A model generated the notes under the pieces. It made no database searches. It saw only the letters and a program-made list of their open reading frames with translations, and had not been told where the DNA came from. The position numbers and the translations under genes are program-made. From positions 224,293-288,292 of the forward strand of contig NW_023998564.1 of NCBI RefSeq assembly GCF_014805625.2: a stretch of 64,000 nt of DNA. Direction: 5' to 3'. Position 1 is the stretch's first letter, and every line of letters starts with the position of its first letter. Below, piece by piece: positions 45,776-57,905 of the stretch. The DNA comes from Glossina fuscipes. Taxonomy: Eukaryota; Arthropoda; Insecta; Diptera; Glossinidae.

Positions 45776-46600
45776 CCCCTGTTCAACAAATTAAAGCAAG
45801 TTACCAGCAAATTATCAGTTTCGCTCCCACCGTAAATGTTGAGCGAAAGCAAAAGAAACTGTAATCATAGATCAACAGAGAAACAGAGAGACTTTTGCCT
45901 AGAATTCTAATTGTTGATTGCACAAAACCAAAATGAATTTTTCACATAAAAGAACAACATATCATATAAGTTAAATTACACACTTTATTCTTTTAAAGAA
46001 GTTTTAGCTTTAGACGCGAATAAAGCCTAAAAGCTAAGAAATTCACTAAGAATTTGAAATCTTTCTTACACAGTATTAAAACGCGACTATAACGCGTACG
46101 CATCTTTGCCGAACTTATAGAGCATTATATTTGTGTAATTTTACTTCTATGGCCTTTTTTACGATAACGGTGATGGATATAAGATTCGGTCCAGACTGAA
46201 TTTAATTTGCGGAAAGGTGGAGATTACGATTGGAAAAGTGACGAATAATTGTTATCATAAAAATTGTATAACTAATAATGGATGTGAAATTCAAAAATAC
46301 TCTGCTCGTCTATATGTAATACTGACTACAAATAATATAATTTAATACATATATATAGAAAGTAGTTATATATGTACATGTTGTGTGTAAACATGAATGT
46401 ACAACAAATCGATTGTAAAGAAGGATCCTGCTAAGACCATATAAGTTATGGGCTTACCGTTTGAACATAAAAAGTATACAGTGACGTAAAAAGGTAGGCA
46501 CATATTTAAAAATCAATAAAACTATTGCTTTACATTATCAGGATAGTGCAATGTTGGGCGTACATGCTTCTGCCCAAGCCAGCCCATTCCCGTATACGCA
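45776..46600. other. No gene seen
   Basis: AT-rich. A short piece at about 46545-46620 (+) reads AMLGVHASAQASPFPYTHYL and may be a lone exon, unassigned. Confidence 0.35.
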
Positions 46601-46639
46601 CTATCTAATCAATTTGGTTTTTTTGTCAATATGATCGCT

Positions 46640-47760
46640 CCTTTTCTTTTATCCTTTGAAGAATTTGGAAAGCAACATAAACCAAGTTTTTACAGCAAGC
46701 GCCTCCACCTCAAATCCCGCTGCCGGTCCAGCTTCGGTTAATCCATCGGTTAAAGCTACCCCTCTCATGTGGCGATGTTCGAAAGGGAAATTCCTCCGAT
46801 TATTTTGAGTTCTTTAGAAGGCATTGTCGGTCAAATAGTTTGGTTTAGAGAGAGTCGGACATCTATATCAACCTATTCTGGTTGATATAGAGGCACTGAT
46901 TAACAGCCTGAAAAATCTGTATTAATACCACGTGAAGAAGCAAGCTTTATGGTCATTCCTAATACATTTTTCAAGTCCTCAGGTAAACCATTTTCTATGA
47001 TATTCGATCTGTTCGACTGTTTATACAATGCCTTTACTTCCATCTTCGGTACTTGGCTCGAGTTCAAGTTTTTTAATCGAGTCGTTACATCCACCCACGA
47101 CCGATTTCATTTCATTGATTATGATTTCAATTCATTGATGGAATATATCAGCCGACTCCCTAAGTTCACGTTTCATCTCCTGAACTGCAGTATCCATAGA
47201 TAATTAAGAGTTCTTTAACCATATAATTTAAATAACTGCCAACGGTCTTTTAAATCATATGTATGTGTTTCGAGCACATGTCATCAAATCGTCTCCTATA
47301 CAGACAAGCCCGCATCAGCGCCACCCACAGTGATTTTACTTTTACAGGAGGCACGGATAAAAGCTTTCTTAGCAGGCATAGCAATACGAAGAAACACAAT
47401 ATCGAATTTAATATCGGCAGTTTTGCAAATGTCCAAAAGGTACACTACCACGTAGGTCGCAAAACCCTCAGTTAAAGAATTGTCAGAAGATTAATGATGA
47501 AACCAAACCAGGCAGTCCAGCTTACACACAATATTATGGCGACGATTTTGGTGTTGCTTGCAGAAACAACAAGAATACAGATAAAAGCAAGGCTTCGGAG
47601 ATAACTTTGCAACGAGGCTGATAATGGCACTAATTATGTCAACACCAGGAAATAAAGTGCTAAATTGCAAGACAGATTGAAGATTTATACACGCAGTTTA
47701 AACCAGCTAAGACCCTGTTTTAGCTAAGGCAGCACATATTCCCATTCATCTGGTCCGCAT
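46640..47760. other. Scattered coding-like fragments, unassigned
   Basis: On the + strand about 46660-46770 reads LESNINQVFTASASTSNPAA then GPASVNPSVKATPLM. On the minus strand 47320-47400 reads MPAKKAFIRASCKSKITVGG, and 46900-47200 reads MDTAVQEMKRELRESADI and a frame-broken continuation. These could be pieces of a retroelement gag or of host genes. I cannot name them. Confidence 0.3.
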
Positions 47761-48019
47761 CAAAACCACAATCGCAATTTTAACACACGAAATTGTAAAA
47801 AGCCCCAAAAACAAAAATTTTAAGCAGAGTTTGTCAGCACGATGCTCAAAGAAATTTCTACTCAGTTAAGTTTGCCAATCAAGATTTTTGATTATTTGGA
47901 CAACACAAAAACTATCTATGTAGTTTATTGATTCACTAAACTAATTTAGTATTGAGAATTGGATTGCAAATGATAATAATTCATGAAGTAGTTGTAATTG
48001 TTCCAATAAGACTTAGCCT

Positions 48020-48135
48020 CCATTAAGCGTCTATGATTCTCAATAGATTCTCAATAATTTATATAAAAATTCCAAACATCTGAGAATAAGCGTCCACATT
48101 TGTTCACAATTTTTAATACTTGAACATGTATAAAA
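48020..48135 (+). repeat. Repeat family C copy
   Basis: Contains 'attaagcgtctatgattctc', 'tataaaaattccaaacatct', 'gagaataagcgtccacattt' and 'acatgtataaaaatttg'. Confidence 0.7.
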
Positions 48136-49465
48136 ATTTGTATTGCCTTTTTTTCCTCCTTATTTATTTATGCATTAGATACTTAACCCTAAGACATACA
48201 CAATACATAATACATTACAGCACCATTTGTGAAGGGATGTGTAGAAATTTTTCTTTTTGAGTTAACAAATTTAAAAAAGCATTTAGGATTAGTAAGCAGA
48301 GAGGATTTAATGAACTGAAGGTATCTGCAATAATAATGGTGGTTGAGGGAGTTAAATGTATGCCTTGTAATGTAGCTAAGCAACTAAAAATTTGAATTAT
48401 AAAGTCATTTAAAATAAGGTTTCAATTCAATTTATTATTGGAAAAATTTCATATTTTTTACATATTTTTACAATGACAATAATTTCAATTTATAACTAAA
48501 TTAAATATACATTTTAACTTATCAAAACTATAAACTAAATGATATTAGCTGGTTTTTTGGTTTGCGTCTATTTATTTGCTTTAATTATTTTTTTTAAAAT
48601 TTGTTATTCTTTTCTTATTAATTTTTAAACACCGTGAACTGTTTTGAAGAGCTTTCATCAACCTCTACAAGCCAGTTCTGCTTTAAACGGAACACTTTGC
48701 AACTATCATCAACCTGCAAAGGTTCCTTTAAAGCAACTATTTTGAAAACCGCCAAAATATTGCTTAATGTACATCTTATGAAAAATGTATTGTGTAAGTT
48801 AAGACATAAACTTCATTGTAGGAAACTTTGTTTGTTATGTCTTTATCACAAAGCAGTGGATGAAAAAAGAAACATTATGGAGTTTTTACGGGTTCTTAAA
48901 AATGTCTCAATTTTGCTTTCATACGATAATAAAATCAACCAATCATTGAATGAAAGAATACATTTTTTACACATGTGGAAGAGTAACTTTACAGTAAATA
49001 TCGATATAAGATTTGGTCTCTAAAGCACCAAAAATTAGCAAAAACATTTTACAAATTTCTCAACAAAAAGAAAAATTTGTAGATTACGCAATCTACAAAT
49101 GCCGTTTTCCAATACAAAAAAGCTAATTTGTTCCATTGCAAATGCGTTGTCACTTCGAAGATCGTAAAAATTTAATACAAAAAACGCTATAACGTATTTT
49201 CACTAATCAAAAGGAACAAAAACAAAAAGCGTTACTTAACGGCATTTTACATTGTTATTGTTTGTTTTCGCGATGTCCATTTGTAAGTGTTGATTTGCTC
49301 GAAAAGACTACACAAAAAATGTTATTTTCTAAGAAACAAGAGGGAAAAATCCTTTTGATGAAAAAAGTCATATCCATGCGAAATTATTCTTAAGTTATTG
49401 TGTTTTAGTGTTTTTAAAAATTTGCTGTGTAAAATATGAGAATTGTAAAATCACAAAAATTCCAG
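48136..49465. other. No assigned gene; open frame at 48634-49023
   Basis: The 129-codon + strand frame at 48634-49023 is Leu/Lys/Cys-rich and unlike any family I know. It may be part of another decayed gene copy. The rest is AT-rich. Confidence 0.3.
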
Positions 49466-50262
49466 CTATGATGGTGATGATATGCAGAAATTAGATAAGC
49501 CCGAAAACTTAACTAAAGATAAAGATGTTAGGATGACAACGCCACCTCCGCCGCCGCCAACACCTGAGGAAAAGAAAAAGCCTCAATCACCTGTAGCGAC
49601 GAATGATATCGCCTAAAAGGAGGCCAATCAATTTACTGTGGAGTCCGAGGAATCAACAGAACTGCATCAAACGACTGTGCTTTTGGAAATTAAATTAGAA
49701 ACAGTGGTTTCTGGAAGTCCTCTTAACAGCTTACAACACGATTCGAAAGCAATCAAGAAAGGGGACAACGTACCGAACAGTCAGGTTAGTATTAGCTTCT
49801 TTCATAATAAGTATATCTCGTCGTACCGTCAAACAATGGATTGTTCGTTTGACATGGAATTCATAGGCTTTCAGAAAAATAGGCTACGGAAAAATGCAAT
49901 TGCAATGGGAACATGTCATACGCATACCTCATTATGATTGCAGTTTTACCTTATGATGTTTTAAAGCCGTAAACTTTAATCATAGACCATTTGAATTGTT
50001 AAAATTCGGCGAAGATTCGGGCGTTGAAGAGGATATGCTTCGTATTATTAATCATATTTTGGAAAATGATTGCAGTATTATGGTTACGGATGATCAAAAT
50101 GCGATGAAAGCCGTCGCTTTAGTCGAATGTATGACGACGGAGGCTCGTTCATGGACCGCGCTTCGTTTGATTGTGAAAAGCATGTTCGTGAGTGATTTCT
50201 TAGGAATTAATCTCCATCCAGATGATAGCCGACCATTAAATATCCTACACCACATTATCTAA
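49466..50262 (+). pseudogene. Two exons of an unidentified gene, one with a stop
   Basis: Exon one runs from an acceptor at 49464-49465 to a GTTAGT donor at about 49785. It reads YDGDDMQKLDKPENLTKDKD, a proline run, PQSPVATNDIA, then a single TAA at 49614-49616, then KEANQFTVESEESTELHQTT onward in the same frame. A second segment, about 49990-50262, reads FELLKFGEDSGVEEDMLRII then NHILENDCSIMVTDDQNAMK and LGINLHPDDSRPLN. Codon use is that of a real gene. I cannot name it, nor prove that the two exons belong together. Confidence 0.45.
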
Positions 50263-52269
50263 CACAATTTTTATTTTTTATTATAGAACACAAAAATTAT
50301 ATCTTGTTTCTATACAAGGGCATATTCTTCATCTGCATATTTATGGGGAAACGGGCCCAAGTCGCAATATAATTCAAAGTTCATTTTTGTATAAAATTAC
50401 GTTAACATTATGGGTCTATTCTTATCACAACGTGGTAAAACTTAGACTTTACAAAGGATCGATTTTCGTGAAAATCGTTGTTAGGATAGGATCATAAAAA
50501 TAGGCCGAGAAGATCCAAATTTAGTACAGTTAATTTTTTTATAAAGGGTTATTGTTCATGAGAAATCTTTATATGCGGTAATATGCAAAAAGTGGACCTA
50601 CATGGTTAGAATTTGGCAAGGTTGATTTCTATGTCAATTCACTTTTATAAATCATTTTTCACCACGAAGTATTGAAAATTTTATCCTTTTACTATACAAA
50701 GATCGAGTTTTCGTATGAACAGTTACATTGGAGCGGGTTGAAAAATTGCCCCAGCTGAATCAAATTTTTCATACCAATTTAGAATGTCCAAATGCTATCA
50801 GAGAGCGGGTTTTGTCGATATATTTTGATATTGATATACAGAGACCCCGAAACGTACATATATTCTCCACCAGCCTCATATGCTGAATTGATTGAAGCTT
50901 CTCCGCCTGCCTGCCCTAATGGGAGAACTAATAGTAAGGATAGGTCGTATGCATAAAAGATCGGAGAGTAAATTTATTTATTAATATCTCGCTCCGATGG
51001 AATTAGTCAGCGGAAACGTTTTGAACTTTAACTTCGATTTGTTGTTTTCGATTAGTTGAGTTATCATAAATTAGTAAAATTTTTCTATGCATAGGTTTCG
51101 GATGCAAGAAATGTGATAAAATGAGTAGCAACTTGTAAGTTCACTGGTGCCGTTTTAGCTGAGAAGAAAAAAAAGAGTTTTGCAGACTAACGTTAAGACA
51201 GCAGTCATGGTATCGTCACTGAAAAAGACAGAAACAGTAGAATCAATCGCGTACTGGGAAGAGATTTATCTACCGGATGGAAGCAATGTTTGTGACGTCG
51301 ACATAATCGGCTTTAGGACATACCGTCGAAGGGCGCTGAAATGATTAATGATTTTGAAAGGAGCCGCGATAGGCGGATTTTCATAATAGACAAGTCAACA
51401 GGTTGGGGAGAAAAGCCTTATTATGACCATCTTCTTTCAATTCTAATTTTTTACTAGAGGTAAACAGACTAACCTTAGAAGACGTCAACGGCCTCCTCTT
51501 AAAAGAAATATATTGAAAAAGAAAATTATTACAAAGTTACCCAAAAAAGAAGAGCGCAGGGAAAGATCAAGTATAGGTTGTAAGGCACATATTTGCCGTG
51601 TGCTGAATATAAACTGAACAATAGGTGCTTATGTTACAAATGAATCTAATCTCAATTGTGATGCCGAAAACAGTTCCTGTGTCCATCTTTCGTGTAATGA
51701 AAGAATGTACTTTCTTAAACATTTCCTCCGTCAATCATTTAAAGAAACCCTGAAGATCATGATTGGCATTAAAGTCAACTTTCGAAAGTAGAAATTTTTT
51801 CACATTTAGAAAAGCAACAGCCACAAAACTGTGTTTATAATATTTTAAATTTTGATAGACCAGAAACAAAATCAACGACAAACAATTTTAATCCCTAAAT
51901 CCTATTTTATTCCTAAATCGTATTTTATTACTGTAACATAAAATTTATACCACCGAGATGTGACTTTCAGGACGGCATAGGTTTTACTTATAATTTTTAG
52001 GAGATGTATTTATAAATCAGTTACAGGAACTTTTTCTCGTCTTGTCCGTTTGCATGTTATGATTCAAGTCTCTTGACTCGACTGACTTTGCTTTCTGCAA
52101 ACAGCTTGCTTATCTAATTTTTTTACAAATGCATTACCAACACCAAATTTTATCGTAGCGTTTTTACCGTAATCGCCTTTTTCGCTGTGAAATGTTCTGC
52201 GGATTGCTGTTGATCTTTTCGCCTGTCGCCACCTACATGAAACAGGTGAAACGTGATAAAGGTGTATTT
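50263..52269. other. Repeat-like and decayed sequence
   Basis: No intact gene. A readable stretch at about 51190-51330 (+), VKTAVMVSSLKKTETVESIA then YWEEIYLPDGSNVCDVDIIG, is probably a relic of a mobile element or gene, unassigned. The 50440-50880 part has weak family B-like pieces. Confidence 0.35.
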
Positions 52270-52630
52270 GGTTTTATCATTTCTATATCCATCACCGAAG
52301 AATGAGGAAGCAAGCTTGAAAGACCCCGCAAAGTCTAGTCAACCTCAGATTCTGAATCGATTTAAATGTCTATCTGCCCGTCTCTGAAACGTCTGTTGTA
52401 AACATCATGGCCGCAAAAATGAAGCTATCAAGTTCAAATTGAGCAGTTGATATTGAGAATGGGTCAAATCGGCCAAAAGGCGCACCTACAGTACCTCGTA
52501 AACCGAGAACACCTCTATTTTTCAAAAGCAATAAAATTTGGTTTTTTTGCAGATAATTCTACAAGAATTTCAATGTATATACCACGATTGATGCTCCTAT
52601 ATAAGAAGAGGAAAAATTGACCACGCCTAC
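52270..52630 (+). repeat. Dispersed repeat family A copy
   Basis: Ordered landmarks 'catcaccgaagaatgag', 'aagaccccgcaaag', 'atctgcccgtct', 'gggtcaaatcggccaaaagg', 'gagaacacctctatttttca', 'gcaataaaatttggtttttt' and 'gaggaaaaattgaccacgcc'. Confidence 0.75.
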
Positions 52631-52669
52631 CCTGAGGAAAGAGTACACTTACAATGCAAATTAAAGTAA

Positions 52670-52790
52670 GTTTGATATTGCTTATTTGTTTGATTGGCTT
52701 TAAAGGTAACCAATGGTACAATATTAGTGAATACTCTAAGAACTTGGTGCTGAGAGAAACTAATGTTGCATTAGGACTTCATTTCAAAAT
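52670..52790 (+). repeat. Duplicate of part of the BRCA2 copy (matches 54780-54890)
   Basis: Both places share 'tttgattggctttaaa', 'caatattagtgaatac', 'taagaacttggtgc' and 'gagaaactaatgttgcatta' in the same order and orientation, with scattered differences. The two copies are 2.1 kb apart and flank the LOTUS fragment and the 5' part of the BRCA2 copy. Confidence 0.9.
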
Positions 52791-52796
52791 TTTTCC

Positions 52797-53090
52797 TTGT
52801 CTATGAGTTTTCCTCGGCCTCTTCTGCTCTTTAATCATTTTTCTAGATGCTTGGTATTAGTTCTGGACAACACAGCGAGCAAGGCATCACGGCCGTCACC
52901 AGTGATCTGAAAAGAATATGAAAGTTTTGAACGCATATTTAAGCTAAAACAAAAATATTAACCAAAACTTTTTACCTTTATAACATCCGGTATAGATTTG
53001 AGGAAATCTTTAAACGTCCTAAACCCGAGATGACGGAAGGGTATTTGCTCCCCTTCCGTTTCTTTCCAACCCGGAAAGCACCAACGATTT
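52797..53090 (-). pseudogene. LOTUS/OST-HTH domain exons (Tejas/Tapas/TDRD5-7 type), frameshifted
   Basis: First exon reads GWKETEGEQIPFRHLGFRTF then KDFLKSIPDVIK and ends at a GGTAAA donor (52976/52975). The second, from an acceptor at 52908-52907, reads ITGDGRDALLAVLSRTNTKH then LEK and a stop. One base further the frame continues MIKEQKRPRK. This is the LOTUS fold of germline tudor proteins (G-x-IP-x-R-x-LGF-x-S-x-x-DFL-x-SIPDV, then TKH-x-x-x-x-I-x-EQK). In germ cells these bind Vasa. One A was lost in an A run at the frame break. No tudor domain nearby. Confidence 0.8.
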
Positions 53091-53511
53091 TATTACAATT
53101 TTGATATTATTTAAAGAATTCATTTCGCACAAATTTCAAACCTATCGCATTAACTGCTTTCTCTCGAATGATAAGAAAAGCAGAAATGTTCAAATACCTG
53201 GCTCATAGTCGCGGCATACAACAAACGTATACGTACGTATACATATGTATACAGGTATGGCGGCACACATACTTATTGTTGTATTAGCCAGTGCAAAGAA
53301 TTTCACAACTCGAAAGTTGTAAAAACGGTACAGTTCTTTTTCTTTCAACAATGTACACCTAGAACTTTTTTGTCGGAATCAGTTGTTCAACTATAAAACA
53401 GCTCATATTTCTCAAGTAAGAAAACAATTTTTTTTTATAATTTTAAATCTTTTATTCACTTATTGATAAATATCCATTTTTTTTTAATTTTCAATCCTCC
53501 CGCAATATTAG

Positions 53512-55615
53512 GCTTCCATAGAATTTGATTACGACTTGGAGAAACAGTTTTCACTTGTGCAAGAATTACAAATCAATTTATTAAATTTTGAAATTGAATG
53601 AAAGCGTACAATCTACTCCCCGAAGTTCCTACAAATCTGCATATGAGAAGCAAACGCAAAGGAAACATAAATTGCTGAAACGTAGTATAAGTTCTCCTCA
53701 GTCTAATGATAGAAAACTGCGCCAGCCTGCCCTACTTGCTTTCTACGACAACATAAGTGAAGAAAGTTTCTTAGCAGGCCTGAATGATTGTGATTCCAAT
53801 GAAACATTCGTAATTCAAAAAGATATCGCTTTAGAAAAAACGAGAGTCGATACGAAGATGAAATAATGTTCTTAGCGGATTCCCGGTCTTATGTGCAAAT
53901 GTCAATGGACAATTTTGACAATTTGACAGCCTCGCAAAAATTTACGTCATGTCACGAATCTACAAATGGATGTGAATTTCACATCACTGATACACAGTTA
54001 ATGGAATGTTGCAATAAAGCGGAAGTTATGTTGAAAGAAGTAAACAATGTAGACGCACCAGAAAGAGCTCGTGGTGATATATTTGAGGACTTTTCTACAA
54101 CGCCTTTTAACAGTCCTATAACATCGCCCGAGAGTAACTTAAGAAATTTGGAACGGAGCCCTTTATTTACATTACTGGAGAAACCGAAAGGTTACTGTAG
54201 CCGTAAATTTAAAGAAAAGGCGAAATCAAATTTGGAGGAAAAATTCAAGGCCGCTATTGAGGACAATGTGAGTACATGTTCATCTTCATTGTTGCAATGC
54301 AAAAAAGATAAGCATTTTCTTAATGTTTGTAATCAATTCGATGACACTTTAATTGACGAACGCATCGTAAATTTGAATTCCAAAAACTTATACAATTTCA
54401 TCTCAGAAAGTAAGTTGCTCTTTATCGGTTTTTTTGTATTTTGTACATTCTTCTTTGAAAAAGCTTCAGATCGTAATTACGACTATATCGAGAAAGAGGA
54501 CATGTACAACGTAAATGAAAGTAAGTTGTTTTTAAAATCTGCGATGAGACAATATTTAAATTAATCCAAAATTTTTTAGCTTTAGTGTCATCTAATCAGT
54601 GTAAAACTGGGATAAGTAAAAATTATCATTGGCATGAAGATGACAATGACTTTTTTGCACCCATAAACACTCTAGAAATCTTAGATCAAAACCTGAAGAT
54701 CAAGAGTAACTTTCCCAGTATATCTAAGTTCCCAGGAAATAAGCAGATAACCTAAGGTATGACTTTGATAGTGCTCATATTTTTTTTATGCTTATTTATT
54801 TGATTGGCTTTAAACGTAACCCAAGATACAATATTAGTGAATACTTTAAGAACTTGGTGCGGAGAGAAACTAATGTTGCATTAAGACTTCAAAAAGCTAG
54901 CGGAGAACGGCCGGAGTTGGGAGTAGGTAAAAACGCAGTTGGAGTGAATTTTATTGAAAACGAATGGGAAGAAGTTAAAACTAAAGTGAATCGAGATGAA
55001 GTGGGCAAGGTCAATAATCCGGGAAGTTTGCTTATTTCTGCGAGTTTTCAAACAGCGAATGGTAAAAAAATCTCCATATCGGAAGAAAGCCAAATATCCG
55101 TACAAGATATTCTAAGAGAATTTCAAGACAGTTTGCAGGAAACGAATTATGTAACTGAACTATAAGCCATAAAAGCTCGGATGTCGATTAAAAGTATGGA
55201 GTCCAAGTTTGGAGAAACTGCAAACAGCGGTGCGCAAATAGCCAACAAAACAGGCTTTCAAGCGATGTGCATAAAAGGCAAAGAAACGTGTAAGCATTCT
55301 GTGCAAGTAAATGGAGTTTTTATTGAAAATGGAATAGAAGGAATGGAAAACAAAGTTACCTTTAAAATGCACCAAGATGATATTGGCAAGGTCATGAATC
55401 GTTTGTTTCTGCAGGTTTTCAAACAGCGAATGTTAAAAAAACCATATTGGAAAAAGAAAACGATTATGAAACTGGACTGGAAGATATAAAATATCGCATG
55501 TAATTTAACTTTAGAAAAATTGCAAAGAGCACTGCACAAGTCGACAAACCCACATGTTTCCAAACGGGTAATGGCAAGAATGTGAATCCGCGGAGGAGTA
55601 CGGAAAAGAAACTTT
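53512..55615 (+). pseudogene. BRCA2: BRCA2 gene copy with BRC repeats, partly frame-broken
   Basis: Multi-exon copy. It begins after an acceptor at 53511 with ASIEFDYDLEKQFSLVQELQ, shifts frame near 53580, and shifts again at 53864-53866. Two introns are intact (about 54411-54465 and 54526-54581) and join cleanly: FISE-N-RNYDYIEKEDMYNV-NE-T-LVSSNQ. Later come four BRC-like repeats, recognised by F-x-T/A-x-x-G-K: SFQTANGKKISISEES (about 55040), TGFQAMCIKGKE (55247), GFQTANVKKTI (55412) and CFQTGNGKNV (55555). BRC repeats bind Rad51 in homologous recombination. Stops separate several of them and the C-terminal DNA-binding part is absent. Assignment rests on the BRC motifs; the N-terminal part is poorly conserved in the family. 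Confidence 0.75.
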
Positions 55616-55995
55616 AGATGAAGAAGAAAAAGCAACGGAAGAAGGATTCTTCAGATGAAGAACAAAGAAACGAAATTGACGACTTGGAAAGTGAAAAAGA
55701 TAAAGAACATTCTTCAAATGCTGATGACGATTCAGTTAACAGTGATTGAAGTGAGGAGGAAGTGGCAGCTGTTGAAGATGACAACGGAGAGAAAACATTT
55801 CCTGACTGGTTTCTTCGGAAATTACGTGTCGGTCATCTCCCACGTTTCATGGTCGATCTGATGTCCCTTCAAAAATATATCAATTAACCGCAAATTGAAC
55901 ATTTCCTTTTTAATGATTGCAATGAAATTGCTCTGTCCATCTTACAGCATACATTTATGCTGTTAAATCATGTTAAAGGCCACAAGACATATAAC
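55616..55995 (+). pseudogene. Unassigned acidic gene fragment
   Basis: One frame reads SSDEEQRNEIDDLESEKDKE then HSSNADDDSVNSD, a stop, then EEEVAAVEDDNGEKTFPDWF and LRKLRVGHLPRFMVDLMSLQ, a stop, and QIEHFLFNDCNEIALSILQH. The same frame runs through single stop codons, which suggests a real protein with point mutations. I do not recognise it. Confidence 0.45.
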
Positions 55996-56006
55996 AATTC
56001 ATTTAC

Positions 56007-56197
56007 AACGTGACATATGTTAACGCACATGCCACTTCCACACCTGCGGGAGATCGTATGGAGGTCCAAGCCATATGCAAAGTTTTCGGCGATCAGGTTA
56101 ATAAAATTAGAAAGTCACCATGGCCAGAACTTAGAAACAGTGCTTTTAATAAAAGCTCTCGCCGCTAATAAAATACCACCTTCGTTAAATATAAAGG
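56007..56197 (+). pseudogene. OXSM: Mitochondrial 3-oxoacyl-ACP synthase (OXSM) fragment
   Basis: Reads YVNAHATSTPAGDRMEVQAI then CKVFGDQVNKI, the catalytic NAHATSTP block of ketoacyl synthases, where the His is an active-site residue. In a second frame GHHGQNLETVLLIKALAANK then IPPSLNIK follows, matching the later GHLLGAAG-x-x-E region up to a GGTAGGTT donor. Part of the glycine-rich motif is deleted. The enzyme elongates acyl chains in mitochondrial fatty acid synthesis. This is one exon of a dead copy. Confidence 0.8.
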
Positions 56198-56275
56198 TAG
56201 GTTAGGAGGCAGGTTGCGGAAATCCTTAGACCATATAAAATAATAAAATTCTTATACGCTTTAGTTATCTTTCAG

Positions 56276-56895
56276 ACAACAGCGTGCATATAAATACAAA
56301 ACTAAACGATATCAAAATTACGGAAAATGCTGATGTGGCATGTGCTACATGGTCTTGGGTATTTTGACACAAACAAGAGGAAGACAATAACATTTTATAT
56401 ATTCCCAATGATACTCGTCGATTTAAATTAAATCCAAAGACCAGAGAACTTACTTTAAAACCTGCTTTAGATCGAGAACATCAGAGTGAGCATAGATTAC
56501 GCATAAAAGGAATCAAGGAAAAATAACGAATCCCCTAAGGGGTAATTGTACCTTAGAAGTCATTATAAAAGTAAGACAAGTTCTATGCACTCTCGTTAAA
56601 ACATCATTTATAATCTTTGTCGTCTCTATAGGTTAACGATGTCAATGATAATTCGCCAAAGCTCTCTCAACAACTCTTAACTAATAAAAATTCTTTGACA
56701 GATTCAGATGATCAAATAATATTCGAAATTATCGAAGATTCTTATGAAAGGAACGGAGAATTTATTCCCCACAATCTAGCGGATTTCTTGATCTTAGATA
56801 AGAATACTGGAAGTTTAAGTTTATTGACGTACGTTAACAATAATATGAAAGCATATTTGGAATTTCTGGAAAATGGACACTATGATACCACCTAA
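56276..56895 (+). pseudogene. Cadherin ectodomain fragment
   Basis: First exon after an acceptor near 56275 reads NTKLNDIKITENADVACAT, a stop, EEDNNILYIPNDTRRF, LNPKTRELTLKPALDREHQS and HRLRIKGIKE, the I-x-ENA, LDRE-x-x-x-x-H-x-L pattern of cadherin repeats. After an intron with acceptor near 56633 the next exon gives VNDVNDNSPKLSQQ, the calcium-binding D-x-NDN-x-P linker. It continues in frame to a stop at 56895. No transmembrane part. An inactivated piece of a larger adhesion-receptor gene. Confidence 0.78.
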
Positions 56896-57739
56896 GTAAA
56901 GATTTATGTAGTTTCCGAGAAAAATCGTAATATTTGTATTCCTAAGCGATATCGAAATGAAGTAACACTTATTTTATAGAATATAAAAATCTACAGTTTT
57001 GTTAATTTTTTTTTGTTATAGAACACATTGTTTAGATGTAATATGCTTTCGAAGAAAAAAATAACAGAAGCAAAGATTAGTATGTAAACGTATAAAATGT
57101 GTTTTTTCTTTTTTTATAATTGTGAGCTCACAAAATTATGTAAATATACAAATACTTTATAAATGCAAATAAATCATTTTACCGGTAAAATACTTGTGTA
57201 ACAAGAACAAGCATCCTACACCAAGAAATTTAACAAGAAACCTGTAGAAGTGTTTCCAAACCGACGCATGTTACGTGAATTTAAGAGAAAAATAGCTGAA
57301 AAACTAGAATGATTGAAAACGTTGCTTAAAAAGCTTTTTATTTTATAAAAATTTATTAACTAGGAAGACTTTTGTAATAAAATAATTACTTGTAAAATTT
57401 AAACAATTAACAAATGCATACGAATAGACATGACGACAATAAACAAAGCGCAACATCTCTATTAAAAGTATGATCGACGAACGCAGTAAGACAATTGATA
57501 AGTCCGTTCAGCCATCTCTTCCCAAAGAGTGTAAATCATAAAGCTCCTGAAAAGAAGAAAAAAAAAAGCATTCGTGAGGAGCTCTACAACATGCTTGAAA
57601 AAACTGTACCTCCACATACTGCGGCCATTAAATTTATATCAAAGAGCAGGTCAGACTTTAGTTACTAGGAGGGGCCTAAAAAAAAAAAATTGATCGAAAA
57701 AAATTCCTAAATATATAAAATATTATTAACATAAATAAA
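56896..57739 (+). other. Spacer with two small exon-like pieces
   Basis: About 57222-57312 reads YTKKFNKKPVEVFPNRRMLR then EFKRKIAEKLE and a stop. About 57555-57655 reads KSIREELYNMLEKTVPPHTA then AIKFISKSRSDFSY. Both look like protein sequence but I cannot assign them. Confidence 0.35.
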
Positions 57740-57905
57740 TATCTTTTATTTATAGTCAGGAGACGTTCAAGGGGAGATAAATGCTCTTTTTTTATACATT
57801 TATATATATAAGATATGCGAAGAATTAACACAAAATGTTCAAAAATATGCGAAAATCGAACGCCAGGTCTCTAAAAATTGAATAAAATTAGTCAGAAGAC
57901 GTTAA
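57740..57905 (+). repeat. Repeat family D copy
   Basis: Shares 'acgttcaaggggagataaat', 'aagatatgcgaagaattaac', 'aaaaatatgcgaaaatcgaa' and 'caggtctctaaaaatt' with 41655-41870. Confidence 0.75.
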
